6,362 nucleotides of DNA from Actinomycetota bacterium (GTDB taxonomy: Bacteria; Actinomycetota; Humimicrobiia; Humimicrobiales; Humimicrobiaceae): the NCBI GenBank assembly GCA_018897225.1, contig JAHILC010000330.1:1-6362 (forward strand), in the 5' to 3' direction. Of this stretch, positions 5,083-6,362 are shown piece after piece. Every line of letters starts with the position of its first letter. Position 1 is the first letter of the stretch. Under the pieces are notes generated by a model. That model did not search any database. It had not been told where the DNA came from and saw nothing but the letters and a program-made list of their open reading frames with translations. The translations under genes were made by a program, and so were the position numbers.

Positions 5083-6288
5083 ATGGATGAAGGAGTCATA
5101 GCATTAATAGGTGTGGGAAATGGTGGATTAGCGCTGTTAAAAGTGTTACTGGCTATTCCTGGAGCTAAAATCAAATACGTATGTGATATCAATCCCAATG
5201 CTGTTGGAGTTCTTTTTGCCAGAAACCACCATATTCAATGTATTACCAATTATCAAGAAATTATCACGGATAAAGAGATAAATCTCATATTTGAAGCCAC
5301 CGGTGATCCACAAGTTTTTAAAAATCTCAGCGAAAATAAATCCACTAATACAAGTTTGATTGGAGCAGATGGTTCCAAGATCATTTACAATCTTCTTGAT
5401 TCCTATAATGAGATTAATAGAAATCTAAATGAATATAAAACCAACCTGGAAGAAAAGATTATTGAAAGAACCGAAGAGCTTGAAAAGACAAACACAAGGT
5501 TGGTAAAAGAAATGCTGGAATATGACAAGATCAGCCAGAAATTGCAGGAGATGAATAATGAAAAAACCAAATATTTATTATATGCCACACATCAATTAAA
5601 AGCCCCATTTGCAGCAATTCAAAGTTATGTAGACATTATACTTGAGGGATATTCTGGACAAATCTCACAAAGAACAAGGGATATTGTTCTAAAGATTAAG
5701 GAAAGATGTGAATTATTGTCCAATTTAATTAAGGAAATGCTTGAACTTGCCAAACTCAAATCCCGAGATTTTATGGATATAAACCTTGATAAGATCAATA
5801 TTAGTCCAATTCTTTCTTCTGTTGTTCAACGCTTTAAAGTAATTACCCGCATAAAAGAAATTCAAATTGCTTTGATTTATGATGATTTTTATCTAAAACA
5901 CTATGATGGACCATTTTCACCTTTGGATGAAGCCTTATATATCAAGGGATATGAAAAACAGATAGATGTGCTTTTTTCGATATTGATAGAAAATGCAATT
6001 AACTATTCCCCTCCCAATACTGTTATTAGCATTATAATTAAAAAAATGGGAACTTCACAGCTATATATAGGTATAAAAGATCAAGGTATCGGAATAGCAG
6101 AAAAGAATTTAGGCAATATCTTTAATGAATTTTTTCGATCCAATAATGCGGTCGATTTCCATAAAAATGGGACCGGACTTGGGCTTTCCATCGCAAAAGA
6201 GATTGCAGCAATTCATAATTCAAATATCCAGGTCGAAAGTACACTTAATGAAGGTTCCTGCTTTTCAATGATTTTTCAGCTGGTATAA
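5083..6288 (+). CDS. Soluble sensor histidine kinase with N-terminal Rossmann-type dinucleotide-binding domain
   Basis: The 401 residues have no signal peptide or membrane segment. Residues 1-105 resemble an NAD(P)-binding Rossmann fold: beta strand and glycine loop ALIGVGNGG (G10-x-G12-x-x-G15), acidic D35 at the end of strand two (YVCDINPNA), and FEATGDP at 70-76, a pattern of dehydrogenase-like domains. A charged helical linker or coiled coil follows (about 106-160). The dimerisation/phosphoacceptor domain has H170 in THQLKAPFAAIQSY. The ATPase domain has an N-box (ENAINYSPP, N304/N307), G1 (DQGIGI, 333-338), F-box (NEFFRSN) and G2 (GTGLGLSIAKEI, 363-374). All key kinase residues are present, so it should be active. 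D35 suggests NAD(H) over NADP(H). It has its own AGGGGG ribosome binding site and is divergent from the receiver-only regulator, its likely partner. Sensing of redox or NADH state is inferred. Confidence 0.88.
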   Translation: MDEGVIALIGVGNGGLALLKVLLAIPGAKIKYVCDINPNAVGVLFARNHHIQCITNYQEIITDKEINLIFEATGDPQVFKNLSENKSTNTSLIGADGSKIIYNLLDSYNEINRNLNEYKTNLEEKIIERTEELEKTNTRLVKEMLEYDKISQKLQEMNNEKTKYLLYATHQLKAPFAAIQSYVDIILEGYSGQISQRTRDIVLKIKERCELLSNLIKEMLELAKLKSRDFMDINLDKINISPILSSVVQRFKVITRIKEIQIALIYDDFYLKHYDGPFSPLDEALYIKGYEKQIDVLFSILIENAINYSPPNTVISIIIKKMGTSQLYIGIKDQGIGIAEKNLGNIFNEFFRSNNAVDFHKNGTGLGLSIAKEIAAIHNSNIQVESTLNEGSCFSMIFQLV

Positions 6289-6320
6289 CCTATTTTTATT
6301 AAATTAAAGGTTACGTAACC
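6286..6320. repeat. Palindrome GGTTACGTAACC and a related half-site after the kinase gene
   Basis: A perfect 12-bp palindrome, GGTTACGTAACC, occupies 6309-6320. TAACCT at 6286-6291, starting in the kinase stop codon, also pairs with AGGTTA at 6308-6313, so alternative hairpins are possible. No T run follows on the plus strand, so a standard terminator is not supported. It could be a regulator site for a gene beyond the right edge. Confidence 0.45.
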
Positions 6321-6362
6321 GCTATTGTCTTTGCTTATATTATTTTCAATATTCGAAATAGC

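Overview
This AT-rich window looks like part of an anaerobic bacterial chromosome. Several genes have clear bacterial Shine-Dalgarno sites, and the main enzyme is a soluble heterodisulfide-reductase-like (Hdr) complex used in anaerobic electron transfer. The sequence does not fix the phylum. A low-GC syntroph, clostridium, Desulfobacterota-like organism or candidate-phylum anaerobe would all fit.

Layout. On the minus strand, positions 2838 down to 1 hold an hdrC-hdrB-hdrA cluster: HdrC (two [4Fe-4S] clusters), HdrB (two cysteine-rich CCG domains), and the first 388 residues of an HdrA that runs off the left edge. This HdrA is unusual: after its flavin domain and one ferredoxin motif it changes into the cysteine-rich N-terminal domain of GltD/NfnB-type NAD(P)H oxidoreductases. 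An IS630-family insertion sequence (about 3042-4375, transposase on the plus strand) lies upstream. Its transposase is split by a +1 frame change at a run of eight T. Beyond it is a divergent two-component pair: a receiver-only response regulator on the minus strand (4998-4594) and a soluble histidine kinase on the plus strand (5083-6288). The kinase sensor region is a Rossmann-type dinucleotide-binding domain.

How the parts may work together (inference). HdrABC would move electrons between low-potential ferredoxin, a disulfide or similar acceptor, and probably NAD(P)H through the fused GltD-like module. The kinase could read NAD(H)/NADP(H) state with its Rossmann domain and signal to the CheY-like regulator. 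The regulator has the same orientation as the hdr genes and lies upstream of them, so the pair may tune this electron-transfer module. The insertion sequence now separates regulator and hdr genes, although about 420 bp would remain between them without it.

No tRNA, rRNA, CRISPR array or convincing intrinsic terminator was seen. Several short palindromes occur in the control regions and at gene ends and are listed separately.
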